A stretch of DNA of 40,746 nt from Sandaracinaceae bacterium (GTDB taxonomy: Bacteria > Myxococcota_A > Polyangia > Polyangiales > JAFGIB01). Position 1 is the stretch's first letter, and every line of letters begins with the position of its first letter. The stretch covers positions 1 through 40,746 of the forward strand of contig JADGRF010000305.1 of NCBI GenBank assembly GCA_017881055.1. Reading direction: 5' to 3'. Below the pieces are notes generated by a model that saw nothing but the letters and a program-made list of their open reading frames with translations, had not been told where the DNA came from and did not search any database. The position numbers were made by a program, and so were the translations under genes. Positions 13,001-18,346 of the stretch are shown piece after piece.

Positions 13001-13238
13001 CCGCAGGACACGAGCAGCCGAGCTCGGGCTTCGCGCAGGTGCGGCACTCGTTCGTCGTGCGCGGATCGTTGTCGTTGCAGTCGAAGCCCTTCTCGCAGTT
13101 CTTGCCGAAGCCGTCGTGATCGTTGTCGATGCACGCGGGCAAGCCACCGTCGAAACCGGCACGCGGAGCGTGGGTTCGGCCGTCAGCACAGGCGGCAACT
13201 GCAACCGCCAACATACAGACGACACCAAACCGGCGCAT
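1..13238 (-). CDS. Giant multidomain surface lipoprotein (VWA, C-type lectin and PPC-like repeats), 3' end outside window
   Basis: One open frame runs from ATG 13238 to the left edge: at least 4412 codons without a stop. Residues 1-17 form a lipoprotein signal ending in lipobox VAAC (Cys17), with no Asp at +2, which suggests outer-membrane sorting. In order: a DNDHDGFG/DCNDNDP metal-binding motif (about 37-60); a VWA domain with DTTGSMS at 320-326; a hydrophobic stretch at about 774-842; repeated beta-sandwich units of the form Cys-Gly...DAVYKF...PVVALYDG, resembling pre-peptidase C-terminal domains; a C-type-lectin-like domain (about 1377-1525); a Gly-rich part (about 2197-2397); a hook/adhesin-like module (about 2680-2760); more C-type-lectin-like domains (about 2957-3370); further beta-sandwich units; and a Cys-rich tail from about 4057. 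An AGGGAG ribosome site (13243-13248) precedes the start. A role in adhesion, prey or substrate binding is inference; no catalytic domain was recognised. Confidence 0.93.
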   Translation of the reverse strand, partial: MRRFGVVCMLAVAVAACADGRTHAPRAGFDGGLPACIDNDHDGFGKNCEKGFDCNDNDPRTTNECRTCAKPELGCSCPAGSEPISCFLPDKALPDGDVMCSEGTRYCQNGVWTVCEDVRTYSVTPLPSTQSVIDPTAGRLTCSPCDLKCFKVVDNLLQDGGVNDGSVQFGPSGGIQLISLMDGGMSTGSADGGATCADLSACCDTLVPTGPSSPSKKLQDACKTAATGTPTQCAFSLNVFCPKAVSFDGGVPTCPPGITAMAGDNDCDGIPDAVDVPGRPLSASTANRAIFQGLRTGETKQTQIDIKFKLANADFYFLLDTTGSMSEERNTLMDGIIGGNPLNNDFVECSLLAQCCNAHALAGDAAGATACSAIAAEPTTTTHDEANHQLHQCYPAQAMYCAAPYAATPHCLDNDFNGLPDDNLKSQGIIGAIQCLVGNAHFGIGTFRDLPIYTPSIDNTTHSFITTRGADEWIFRNYIDVSTHTDRINQVLHATDAAGLTVPGISTVINNDWHEGAMMALWSIATGKGMYFGTGRPAVAERAQNGKEPVGCDQDTFGYPCFRNTAMPIVLMMTDDPSHNGPPQDGASQYGLCPIADATATTSSYWFSLAGVQNRCPYEFDYTKPNATSGTWNGTNANWPPDYSASDKIAHYTPTSAETFPTAMDLGDLSKSATPGLGRYLTVWGDTRYMKADYAASWFAGGCYLSYNNASKIVPTTGADNGAPDAVYRFEITKTSDFNLRLAKDDGCGPNDSYCKTNVGIVVQTISDGLGTFGNIFSGLLGFLKSLIAAFICFLKAFFQALAAALASFAAKMPFVGPLLGGLASFVANLLAALLNFLASLFGGCPTGVTTSTPPPMSVPVDPFINNGKAPTPPTEFQAVVALYQGQPSFASTSMAVTPADAKVWGISNGPDNTYLEYTGVTNGTNSQPGVLGGISQCAADGSTNQVAFTFRPVSNAHIVVDASKSAFPAVVSLHNGLPSSLPANPTINMGITNTNDTFTNAGKVAAVVPSSGDPINGQYVTVVADSSVTSPAALQADYVATHTLRVTGKRTASMNTITLLSDPTHMYVGMPIADTSMWSNPVVVITAINGTTATLSSAWLGGTDSAVAPIDFVDTLVGCNSNPNSIDTVFKFTVATPTRVRIDTEGSTYPTVISLHDDVPPTINAPVTNVDNNPTAATAWPIGNVSNASYSLTDMAGGTADLVDTYAGIQCGAADTAKDATLAFTLTKPTHVVMDASSPGNTWNPIIALYASQPGKLTQNPINSFNNDVVPFSIDLAPNNVFTQVDTQVTGSTLVGRAANFTASGSPLPVGCGAGAGAGDVIYTFTPSQAGTIRIDAVPTGFLPVVGVYDGLPSLTAIAPTQLYDAQNVVMPDPDCLAYSYHETGMATAHVYTVCPSRVSATTAAALCPTPAGTGMDYLAVVNSAGKQTMLGRAITALNKNNGVSYTIGLVDDSTNHKLEWADGTATTGYTNFFAGEPNDYASTPAHKCGSMRPTSPFAWDDRVCDSATAGFAAADNNYYVCEDANPSTPSASPNEDIATATLVDPRTKALSFTGSTRRMTNDVDASILTGCGGATGAGDAVFKIVVTTAFSLDVATTGSSYGAVVGLFKTTLDAAGFSATGGLCSSAGGAGISNAALTAGTYYVVVDGSSSAAAVAQEGVYKIKLSDHSVTSNGALLACGAGVMGNTTATATTDVDANRAYYVVVTSTNSGLTGPFDLFAHSLYLKRSYAGNSPPGNESGASAFALPDPYRSKIQVGDTSSGGMGANYASGTVNPNSILACTAASSSSDAVYKFTPSIGTDLNINVTGQAGYANPPEFTLFQGVPPTSPALHDLGLVPGAGKNLNENGSTAEVVDFTTAAQEYTGNTSTMVSDVDASLMSCGAITGGKDAVFNFTLTKSTQVEIDASSSGMTDPVINLFANGGAGTKPAATTLTAADTKADADKYPTVPAPSVNQGWISYADDMARMTADSQVQLSASAMMVDGTGVPPKDLGDLAGARVTLGGGDTTTMAADYVHAACGVADDSPDAIYKFVSSKAGAVHIKANPGAWNTAIALYDGTNGEPLKNIDNQTLTTTICPAAAFPYTASNVDVNTLDFATAPDLIANCGGTIALNTSSAAPVTICGTTVTPQVRTQPLGPSTWVLPLRSFVLASGTTLSATGSRPLMVIVQGSALVNGNITVSAVSPSTTGPGADFNCTAPTAGAVNGTSGGSGGGGFGTAGGAGGTGLAVLVAGIGTTVPGGNAGAARGNATLTPLFGGCSSVPATACAGQVYGRGGGALQISAGTTLTVSGTLSAAGSSGQLCGTSADGGSGGGSGGSILLEGVGVTNSGTIVTKGGDGADGAATTGGGAMGGAHGTGSAASGSAGTPGGNGTVTGLGLGKLAAGGGGGGGFGRFYTHITTPTMGACTPTNEDASSAYVRNLDTVGTKYVEFSTTSGMNATYTGSGIAMCGGSIPANTPDAVYAFTLSKPANIQIQTNNGSASSTVAAIYATGNLAGASPTPTFYNNDDPIDANIHPSPVANVTNNAIAYSGDLSTLSVYGQPQIAVDNQGNANEIIPTTLPDPIGRRVTVSNADTSTMAADYQASMCSSSANDNAADAIYRFIPSQTGTVRVSTAYPQTTFNNVIALYSGRRNVVDERHVLNGTLATSLNHIGIDQVQGLAVSVVLSQPEPYPLVAGTSDTLRLKVNGSNEYVVTLPTGSKTAAQLKTAIDTPPGVPGLTTSVVQASDGTNRLSLNAATSIEITSGNANAVLGLLAGQITTSTTSSIKVFDYQRTKLYSASSATPDYVIIGGTAGIPASIARTAGSTIASGAQVSVDYSYATAPLAFSQQITNGPYALGPANANVSDTSEQQVPVSTGQAYVYTGTTSTANNVDGSLMSCLTSPTTNTAPDATFSFSIAKPTEVEISATGSSYAAALGLFDGPYTRPSTTLVRSPASVVVPIYDVSGSAGAPEANCTAYDWNQHRYWFCSNARPWAQAEGRCASAGLHLATVDNQQENDQLWGQIQAYGNSFQIGFQETVPYTSSWGVWSSGAGVVAGAVVGGRFAKWDTAQPDSSGNCLKYKLSGAWDDDDCTAKRNFVCEADVSAAVLSYPVGITCTTQPVFWNSGPVMNGMATVYNSFATTQPSLTSACLSSDATGVWSSANCTNVGGYICEYPALSGVAAPSGSTCSGWQIAGGHQYAACTDARSWASAETQCESVGATLAAITTPGENALLQTIMTGASISSAWLGANDLDQSGVWVWADGWTGYGGHRYLTCIDTLPWDTARQICLTAGAHLARIDDQAENDQVKSMIQGESWIGGSDAAVEGDWRWPDNTPFWLVTRYTNWASGEPNEPTVKPGSVLQVSNGKWVDVPFTYQNYPYVCEDPAPVASVTPPTAVNSQVVDVWSSQRSFTGSTTSMTSSVGGFIGCGANAPNPDAVFKFDVKYATTVNIDVTGSFPGAVIGLFQNTISAQGYADAGSRCALATAAAPQISAILPISPTLPPATYYLVITGTGSSFGKYQITFDASSSDPAAFKMENDALSDAIANPLGAVDDKWFVKTTNMANLTASSSAVQTYNMSLQINDATALDIDSVTSGVTDKQTFVNGGDTSVPGIQGDFAPPQVGMCGPGALSAADEIYKFTPTKNSIMQVRVKPLAGWQPVVALYDGTNGYPTTAASNPTPDLDLGPGYGNETRASAQLMSIGAPQAFKGNLTPMNYEGVPGSTFDKSFDNGGDPTNQCNAAPAGHDAYFTFNIPPGPQVQVELTTQSGSTDFLHTMALFDSKPFDKPIASNVQYDNKALAMQDAVGMTPTHRLGTNDNIDEDWVVVAGDTTTLAPNLPVSSYTDPNDSNTHSLGDVKGKQIATSGSNTTGITPTYNGATLACGTVSNTTPDATYTFTHSTGGAVRIALNNPLPTGFTPVVTLFSGMPSTAASMGPPADHAVTATNEDREPAPTGTPYAVAFNGTTDPKAGTYSGSTAAMNNNYPGSVFSQAAGLGGKVCMADAAGRDAFFKFTLAASTTVEVSAVTGAGNTNFNHTIALFGDAPVGQPAPNSNDEMRNNTRNGAYGSASCSGQPDNTPCNDNDPCTQTDTCVAQVCTGSNPLACPAIDQCHQAGTCNSGTGTCSTPIKADTTACNDGNAATTGDQCFGGMCSGCSVDASDVCHLPGARDSHGTCSVVNAADGTSCNDNNTFTTSDVCTAGVCAGTLTNLCAGGCAAADQCHQAGVCDPTTGACSYAPKANGTSCSDGNACTLTDICQSGTCTGVNPKACAAPGQCQLAGVCNTTTGVCAYANAAMGTACSDGDWCTQSDTCNGSGSCVAGAAVTCPNQDTTGCHVAATCSAGACPVTTLAANGTACNDGNAGTVNDACSNGTCRGTAPCTVDSDCGNSEYCATGSGSCLAKGSSAAACTAPNQCMTGACTSSACG
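3130..4372 (-). other. C-type-lectin-like domain cluster in the giant lipoprotein
   Basis: Residues about 2957-3085 form a full C-type-lectin-like domain: paired Cys, HLATVDNQQEN, a QPD triplet at 3055-3057, then WDDDDC and FVCE. It is followed by a short piece with only the C-terminal half (QPSLTSACL, GVWSSANC, YICE). Next is a piece with only the N-terminal half (SWASAETQC, WLGANDLD), which runs straight into a second full domain (about 3257-3370) with an EPN triplet at 3335-3337 and final YVCED. In animal lectins EPN goes with mannose-type and QPD with galactose-type calcium-dependent binding. Applying that rule here is inference. Confidence 0.75.
6030..6900 (-). other. Gly/Ala/Ser-rich section of the giant lipoprotein
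   Basis: Residues about 2113-2403. It opens with short beta-forming runs (SFVLASGTTLSATGS, VNGNITVSA) and then becomes dominated by Gly, including GGGGFG, GGSGGGSGGS and a run of Gly before FGRF. Similar architecture, a parallel-beta core with Gly-rich turns, is seen in polymorphic outer-membrane and autotransporter-like proteins. Third codon positions stay G/C-rich, so it is ordinary host DNA. Confidence 0.6.
8650..9112 (-). other. C-type-lectin-like domain 1 in the giant lipoprotein
   Basis: Residues about 1377-1525 start at a Cys followed by SYHETG. The core contains LEWADG, an FFAGEPND segment with EPN at 1478-1480, then FAWDDRVC and YYVCED. These are the usual C-type-lectin landmarks: the calcium/sugar triplet, the W-D-D strand and the closing disulfide. 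It lies between beta-sandwich repeat units and far from the other lectin cluster, so the lectin modules were probably inserted or duplicated separately. Confidence 0.7.
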
Positions 13239-13242
13239 TCGA

Positions 13243-13310
13243 CTCCCTGTGCTGGCGGCCAATGCCTTCGGACCGCACGTAACTATTCCACTCCGCGTGG
13301 AAAATCTCAA
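13243..13310 (-). promoter_or_regulatory. Promoter with palindromic operator for the giant lipoprotein gene
   Basis: On the minus strand a -35 TTGAGA (13305-13310) and a -10 AATAGT (13282-13287) are separated by exactly 17 bases. The spacer is almost filled by a perfect inverted repeat, TTCCAC-N5-GTGGAA (13286-13302), which also overlaps the edge of the -10. A ribosome site AGGGAG (13243-13248) sits 4 bases before ATG 13238. The predicted leader is about 35 bases. A repressor bound to this dyad would block polymerase directly. The regulator is unknown. Confidence 0.5.
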
Positions 13311-13764
13311 TGTAGGTAGCGTTGTACAGTCCCCGACATGAGACTGGTGACTCGTGCTCGAACAGCAACAGACACACTGCAATGGTCGTACCGAGGAGCA
13401 TCGCGTGTGATCCCCGCCGAAAGCCCGTGTCGCTGGAACAGGCATTGTGCGCAGCGAGTTCACGATCTGGAAAAAAATGCGCGTAGCGGTGACAGCCCAC
13501 GTTGTGGGCCTCCGTCCCACGGATCGACGATCGAGCATGTAGCTCGAATCCATCCACGGGTCGCCCAGAACGGTCACGGCGCCGTCGTCAGCTGCATCCG
13601 GCACGCCCTGCGCGAAGCGCAGCACGCGATCGACCGAGACGGCCGGGTCCTTCTTGTTCGGCTCGAGCGCCGCGCGGCGGTCGCGTTACCATGGGTGGCT
13701 CAAAGGTCCGCGCACCGCGCGCGAATCATGATACAAAGCTCGGCTCCATCTTTAGGAGGCTTGC
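13311..13764. other. Intergenic region between divergent genes
   Basis: Together with the promoter just described, this fills the 526-base gap between the giant lipoprotein and the cyclophilin. No convincing gene was found. A stretch at about 13500-13690 reads in one minus-strand frame as a plausible soluble peptide (ALEPNKKDPAVSVDRVL..., ...GDPWMDSSYMLD), but it has no start codon and a stop directly upstream, so it may be a gene relic. The last 30 bases hold the cyclophilin ribosome site and a possible -10 (about 13728-13735). Confidence 0.4.
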
Positions 13765-14367
13765 ATGGCGGATCCCGTTTTCCCCGCAATCGACGTGCCC
13801 GGTGAGGGTCAGCTCTACGCTCGACTCGACACGACTCAGGGCGTGATCATCGTCGCGCTCGAAGAGAAGCGCGCACCCAAGACTGTCGCGAGCTTCGTCG
13901 GCTTGGCGACTGGCAAGATGACTTGGGAAGATCCCAAGTCGTCCCAAAAAGTGAACACCCCACTCTACGACGGCGTGCGCTTTCACCGCGTGATCCCAGG
14001 CTTCATGGTGCAGGTCGGCGATCCGCAGAGTCGCTACCCTGAACTGAAGGGTCGCTGGGGCACCGGCGGTCCTGGCTACCGCTTCGGTGACGAGATCCAC
14101 GCCGAGCTCAAGCACAACGCGGGCGGCAAGCTGTCCATGGCGAACTCGGGCCCGGGCACCAACGGCTCGCAGTTCTTCATCACCGAAGGGCCGACACCGC
14201 ATCTCGACGGCAAGCACACCGTGTTCGGGAGCGTGGTCGCAGGCCAAGACGTCGTGAAGAAGATCGCGAACGTGAAGCGCGACGGGCGAGACTGCCCGAC
14301 CGAGGACCAGCTGATCCGCAAGGTCGAGATTCTGCGCAGCACGAGCGTTCCCCCCTCCGCGCTGTGA
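13765..14367 (+). CDS. Cyclophilin-type peptidyl-prolyl cis-trans isomerase
   Basis: A 200-residue cyclophilin that catalyses cis-trans isomerisation of Xaa-Pro bonds. [15 protein letters not shown] carries the catalytic Arg75; [10 protein letters not shown] (Gln136, Phe138) and LDGKHTVFG form the rest of the active-site face. The Trp that contacts cyclosporin in human CypA is His146 here. There is no signal peptide, so the enzyme is expected in the cytoplasm. The start is well fixed: AGGAGG lies 6 bases before ATG. The stop overlaps the next start (GTGA, 14364-14367), so translation is probably coupled to the membrane protein downstream. The N-terminal 15 residues and a WEDPKSSQK insertion are extras often seen in bacterial single-domain forms. 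Confidence 0.95.
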   Translation: MADPVFPAIDVPGEGQLYARLDTTQGVIIVALEEKRAPKTVASFVGLATGKMTWEDPKSSQKVNTPLYDGVRFHRVIPGFMVQVGDPQSRYPELKGRWGTGGPGYRFGDEIHAELKHNAGGKLSMANSGPGTNGSQFFITEGPTPHLDGKHTVFGSVVAGQDVVKKIANVKRDGRDCPTEDQLIRKVEILRSTSVPPSAL

Positions 14368-16091
14368 GCGCGCAGCTCGAAAGCTCGTCGAACACCAGCA
14401 CAGCACGCGAGCGCGTTTCGGGATTGCCTTTGGGTCTGCCCGCCGCGCTCGTCGTGCTGATTGCTTTCTTGGTGGCCGCCCGAATCGTCTATCACGTCGC
14501 GTACCTCACGCACGACCCGTTCGCGCTCGTGACGATCTCCGACGGACAGCTCTACGAGGACGCGGCGCGGGACATCGTCGCGCATCCGCCGCTCGGTACG
14601 CAGGCGCTGTATCTGCAGGGCCTGTACGCGTACGTGCTCGCCGCGGGTATCGCCGTGCACGACAGCGCGCTGTCCGGTCTGCTCTTACAGCTCGTGCTGT
14701 GCTCGCTCGCCTGCGCATGGCTGGCGCGCGCGACGCTGCTGCGCCTCGGCCCCGTCGCGGGCGGGCTCAGCGTGGTCGTGCTGCTCGCGTACCCGAGCCT
14801 TGCGTTCTACGAGAACAAGTACCTGAGCGTGGCGATCGGTGTCGCCTGCAACATGGCGGTGCTCGCGGCGTTCGTACAGGCGAGCGCGAAGCTCACGCGC
14901 GGCTCGGCGCTCTTGCTGGGGCTGGCCTCGGGAGCGAGCTTGCTCGGTCGGCCGAACTTGCTGTTGGCAGTCCCGTTCACGCTCTTTGCACTCGCGTGGT
15001 TGGCGCGCGCGCAGGCACAGCGTGCACTGCCGCTGTTAGCTGCATGCCTGCTCGGGCTCGTGATCGCCGTAGCGCCGCTAGCGCTGCGCAATCAGCTCGT
15101 GACGGGAACGCCGGATGTATTCCCGAGCCACGGCGGTGGCGTGCCGTTCTACATCGGCAACAATCCCCACGCGAACGGGCGCTGGAATGACGCGGGCGGC
15201 CTCTTGAGCGGGCAAGTCTTGCGCGAGCGCGGCGAGATCGCGCGACGCTTGGGTCTCACCGAAACGGGAGCGGCCCTCGATGCCGCCGTCGGACGCACGC
15301 TCTACGGCATGGCGTTCACGTTCATTCGCGAACAGCCGACAGCGTGGCTGACGCTCGAGCTGAAGAAGCTCTGGTACGCGCTCGGCGATCACGCGTTCAT
15401 CCGCGACTACGATCTGTTCGGCGAGCGCGAGCTGCTGGGCTGGCTCGCGCCGGTGGGCCTGCCGTTCGGCGCGCTGCTGGGCCTCGGCGTGCTCGGTGTC
15501 TGGGTGCTGTGGCAGGGCGGCGGCGAGCTCGAGGAGCGCGAATTGCTCACGCAGCGCGCGCTTTGCCTCGTGTTGCTCGGTCAACTCTGCGCGGTGCTGA
15601 TCGCGAACGTCCTGTGGTTCAGCTCGGCGCAGAACCGGGTGCCGCTCGCGGTGCCGCTGGCCTTCGCGTCGGGGCCTGCGCTCGTGTCGATCGTGCGGCG
15701 CTCGTCGCCGGGCACGTGGCTGGCCCAGAGCGCGCAGCTGCCTGCAGCAAGCACGCCGATGTTGTTCTTAGCGTGCGTGCTGTTCAGCCAGGCGCTCTGG
15801 CCGCGCATGGACACGTATCGACCATCGTCCGTGCACTACTACAATCTCGCGACCGTCGAAGAACAGCTCGGGCGAACCGACCAGGCACTAACACACTACC
15901 GCGTCGCCGCGCAGCGTAGCCCGACGCAAGCCATGTTCCTGCTCCGGCTCGCGCACCTAGCGCGGCTGGCACGACACGACGCAGAAGCACGCACGACGTT
16001 CGAAAAGCTGTTGCAGCTGCCGATCGTCGACCCTGCCATCCGCGCCGCCGCGCAACACGAGCTGCAGTCACTCGCACAGGCGCATCACTGA
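14364..16091 (+). CDS. GT-C-like polytopic membrane protein (PMT/ArnT-type glycosyltransferase family 39) with C-terminal TPR region
   Basis: 575 residues from a GTG that overlaps the cyclophilin stop by 4 bases. There are about ten to twelve hydrophobic segments, starting with residues 24-45. The first extracytoplasmic loop has acidic residues in [12 protein letters not shown], where GT-C lipid-linked-sugar transferases place their catalytic Asp/Glu. A later loop has [18 protein letters not shown]. After the last membrane segment (about 465-480), residues about 490-570 form TPR-like helical pairs ([21 protein letters not shown]). The likely role is transfer of a sugar from a polyprenyl-phosphate donor to a protein or glycan outside the membrane, with the TPR tail binding a partner. 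The substrate is unknown. The last 7 bases overlap the convergent downstream gene. Confidence 0.75.
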   Translation: MSAQLESSSNTSTARERVSGLPLGLPAALVVLIAFLVAARIVYHVAYLTHDPFALVTISDGQLYEDAARDIVAHPPLGTQALYLQGLYAYVLAAGIAVHDSALSGLLLQLVLCSLACAWLARATLLRLGPVAGGLSVVVLLAYPSLAFYENKYLSVAIGVACNMAVLAAFVQASAKLTRGSALLLGLASGASLLGRPNLLLAVPFTLFALAWLARAQAQRALPLLAACLLGLVIAVAPLALRNQLVTGTPDVFPSHGGGVPFYIGNNPHANGRWNDAGGLLSGQVLRERGEIARRLGLTETGAALDAAVGRTLYGMAFTFIREQPTAWLTLELKKLWYALGDHAFIRDYDLFGERELLGWLAPVGLPFGALLGLGVLGVWVLWQGGGELEERELLTQRALCLVLLGQLCAVLIANVLWFSSAQNRVPLAVPLAFASGPALVSIVRRSSPGTWLAQSAQLPAASTPMLFLACVLFSQALWPRMDTYRPSSVHYYNLATVEEQLGRTDQALTHYRVAAQRSPTQAMFLLRLAHLARLARHDAEARTTFEKLLQLPIVDPAIRAAAQHELQSLAQAHH

Positions 16092-16885
16092 AGCTGATCC
16101 TGCTCGTGCGCGAGCCAGAGCAGGTGCGCGCCGAGATCGTTCTCACTGGCGTTGGTGCTCTCGACGCGTCGGTCGTTGCTGAGGCCGCTCATGACGGTGG
16201 CGGCCAGCTTGCGCTTGTGCGTGAGAAAGCGCTGGTCGTAGAGCGCGCTCGGCGCTTTGGCCCGCAGGCATTCGACGAGCGTCACGAAATTCTGCATCGT
16301 GGTCGGCTTCAGCTGCGCGGCCAAGCCTTGGTAGCGCACCACGCTCTCGCGAAACACGACCGGCGCCGGTTTACCGCGCCGAAACAGATACAGCACCTGC
16401 TCGCGCACCTCGACCGCGGAGTGCTGGGTGCGTTCGACCTTCTTCGACATGATCAAGCCACCCGACATGACCGCCATGCCCACATTCAGCTTCTTCTCGA
16501 CGGTGGTCACGTTGTGCTCGGCGGTGGAGATCTGCGACGACCGGATCAAGCACGAGAAGTCTGCATAGGGGATCTCGGAGGGCTTGCCGGTCTCGTCTTT
16601 GAGCATGAGCGACGAGCTGCCCAGCTCGAAGTCGCGCGCGATGAGCCGAGCATGGGGCCTGGTCAGCTCCACGCTGTCGCACACGACCACGCCGTGCCCC
16701 CGCGCCCGCAGCGCGGCCGTCAGCTGCATCGCCGACTCGGCGTCGGGGAACGTGGTGAGAACGGCTGGCAAGACGCCGGCGATGCGCAGCCGTAGATCGT
16801 ACGCAACCGCCTTGAGCATGGTCGCCAGCACGGCGAGTTCGCTCTCGAGCGGCGCACCCCAGCGCGTGATGGCGACGATCTGCAT
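16085..16885 (-). CDS. Uncharacterised soluble protein
   Basis: 266 residues from ATG 16885 (a GTG two codons upstream is also possible). I do not recognise the family. The first 100 residues look like an alpha/beta fold (MQIVAITRWG, AVLTTFPDAESAMQLTAALRARGHGVVVCD), suggesting a compact sensor or receiver-like domain. The middle (PYADFSCLIRSSQIST... EKKLNVGMAVMSGGLIMSKK) is beta-rich. The C-terminal part is helical and basic (DQRFLTHKRKLAATVMSG). No signal peptide or membrane segment is present. It is divergent from the CPBP protease gene and convergent with the membrane protein, overlapping it by 7 bases, so no operon partner indicates its job. Confidence 0.8.
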   Translation of the reverse strand: MQIVAITRWGAPLESELAVLATMLKAVAYDLRLRIAGVLPAVLTTFPDAESAMQLTAALRARGHGVVVCDSVELTRPHARLIARDFELGSSSLMLKDETGKPSEIPYADFSCLIRSSQISTAEHNVTTVEKKLNVGMAVMSGGLIMSKKVERTQHSAVEVREQVLYLFRRGKPAPVVFRESVVRYQGLAAQLKPTTMQNFVTLVECLRAKAPSALYDQRFLTHKRKLAATVMSGLSNDRRVESTNASENDLGAHLLWLAHEQDQLQ

Positions 16886-16971
16886 CTTCACAGACTACAA
16901 CGAGAGTGCAGACACCGACAGCGCAGAGCCAGCGTGCACGAAGCCGCACAGCGCTCCACATGTGCTCCATG

Positions 16972-18264
16972 TTTGCGTGTACGCTGCGGCACGTGCGTAG
17001 CCGCCGGCTCCTGATCGTCGCATCGTGGATCGCTTGCGTCGTGGCGGCTGCTGGCCTCTTGCTCGGTGGCTACCGCGTGTACTCGATGGAACGCGCCGAG
17101 CTCGAGCAGGTGACGCCGCGTCGCACGCTGCGAGCGCTGTCACTCGCGCCGGACGCGACACGCATCAGCGCGCGTCTGACATCGGTGCGTTTACGGGCAG
17201 GCGAACACGCCGTCTTCGAGCTTTGCGCTCCTGCCGGGCTCCCGGACGCCGTGTGGCGCGACGCGCTCGACGTCGCGGTGATGGATCTCGACGCCAAGCA
17301 GCTGCTCTTGCGCGTGCCGTTCGATCATGCACACCTCGCGCGCGCCAGAACCAACCGCGATGGCGCCTGCCTGCTGCTGGCCCAGGGACCGATCGAGCAC
17401 AGCGCGACCTACCGCGTCGACGCCGTGTGGCGCCAGAACCCTCCGTCAGCTGCAATCCTCGACGCCACGATCTACACTCGCGTGTTGGCCAAGCCCCCGC
17501 TCGGCGCCGCAGATCGGCTGAGCCTCTGCCTGCTTGGCGCAGGTGTGCTCGCATTGGTCTTGTCGCTGCTGCTCGGCCGCGGCGTGACGAGCCATACGCC
17601 ACATTCCGAGGTCGCGAGCCCTGCTGCAGGCATGCCAAGGCGTGATGCGGTGGTGATCGCCGCGGTCGTGGCCATCGGCACCCTGCTCTTCGCCACGCAG
17701 CTTCCGTTCTACGGCTCGACGCTGACGCTGGCGAAGGGTGTGTTGCTGCTCGGTTTGGAGGCTGGCATGGCGCTTTTCTTCAGTCGCCGACTGGGCGGCG
17801 CTGACATGCTCGCGCTGCACGGCCCCGCGCAACGCACCCGTGCGCTCGTGGCGGCGGCGGCGGCCTGGCCCCTGCTCGTCGCGTTCGCGAAGCTATCCCT
17901 GGTGTTCGTGCCAGCGACGGGCGAAGCACCGATCGAGACGTTCGTGTCGTGGCCGAGCGGATTGCTATCGGCAGCTCTCCTCGGCGTGTTCCTGCCGCTC
18001 GGCGAAGAGCTGTTCTTCCGCGGCTACGTCTACGGCTCGCTCTTACCGCTCGGAAAGAAGCTCGCGGCGGCGCTCAGCCTGCTGGCGTTCGTCGGCCTGC
18101 ACGCGCAGCAGAGCTGGGGGCAGTGGGGCGGCCTGTTCGCCATCGCGTGCGCCGGCGCGACCTTCACGGGCCTGCGCATGCTGACGGGCTCGACCCTGGT
18201 GCCGGCGCTCACCCACGTCGCGTACAACCTGGCCCTGTCGCTGGCATCCATCCTGCGCAGCTAA
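16972..18264 (+). CDS. CPBP family intramembrane glutamic protease (CAAX-protease-like) with exported N-terminal domain
   Basis: The C-terminal membrane domain holds the three family motifs: EELFFRG (Glu codons at 18004 and 18007, Arg at 18019), a conserved His at 18100 (FVGLH) and HVAYN (His at 18214). The family cleaves prenylated proteins in eukaryotes; bacterial members act in processing, immunity or regulation. The N-terminus has one membrane anchor, then about 130 residues predicted outside the membrane with beta character (RLRAGEHAVFELCAP, YRVDAVWRQNP), then about seven hydrophobic segments. The start is uncertain: the frame opens at 16906, but that leaves too little room from the divergent gene, so ATG 16972 or GTG 16993 is preferred. 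An intrinsic terminator follows. Confidence 0.85.
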   Translation, partial: FACTLRHVRSRRLLIVASWIACVVAAAGLLLGGYRVYSMERAELEQVTPRRTLRALSLAPDATRISARLTSVRLRAGEHAVFELCAPAGLPDAVWRDALDVAVMDLDAKQLLLRVPFDHAHLARARTNRDGACLLLAQGPIEHSATYRVDAVWRQNPPSAAILDATIYTRVLAKPPLGAADRLSLCLLGAGVLALVLSLLLGRGVTSHTPHSEVASPAAGMPRRDAVVIAAVVAIGTLLFATQLPFYGSTLTLAKGVLLLGLEAGMALFFSRRLGGADMLALHGPAQRTRALVAAAAAWPLLVAFAKLSLVFVPATGEAPIETFVSWPSGLLSAALLGVFLPLGEELFFRGYVYGSLLPLGKKLAAALSLLAFVGLHAQQSWGQWGGLFAIACAGATFTGLRMLTGSTLVPALTHVAYNLALSLASILRS

Positions 18265-18273
18265 TCACATACC

Positions 18274-18306
18274 CGCCGAGCAGCCTTCGGCTCTCGGCGT
18301 GTTTAC
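18274..18306 (+). terminator. Intrinsic terminator after the CPBP protease
   Basis: Stem arm CGCCGAG, bulged C, AGCC, loop TTC, then GGCT and CTCGGCG: eleven perfect pairs in total with one bulged base (18274-18299), followed by a T-rich TGTTTA. It separates the protease from the next two-gene operon. Confidence 0.7.
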
Positions 18307-18346
18307 TCGGTGGCTCGCGCGCCGCGAAAGTGGTAACACCGCGACC

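Noticed and set aside
13183..13557. Minus-strand frame of 124 codons upstream of the giant lipoprotein
   Set aside because: It overlaps the promoter, operator and start of the giant gene in another frame and has no coherent composition.
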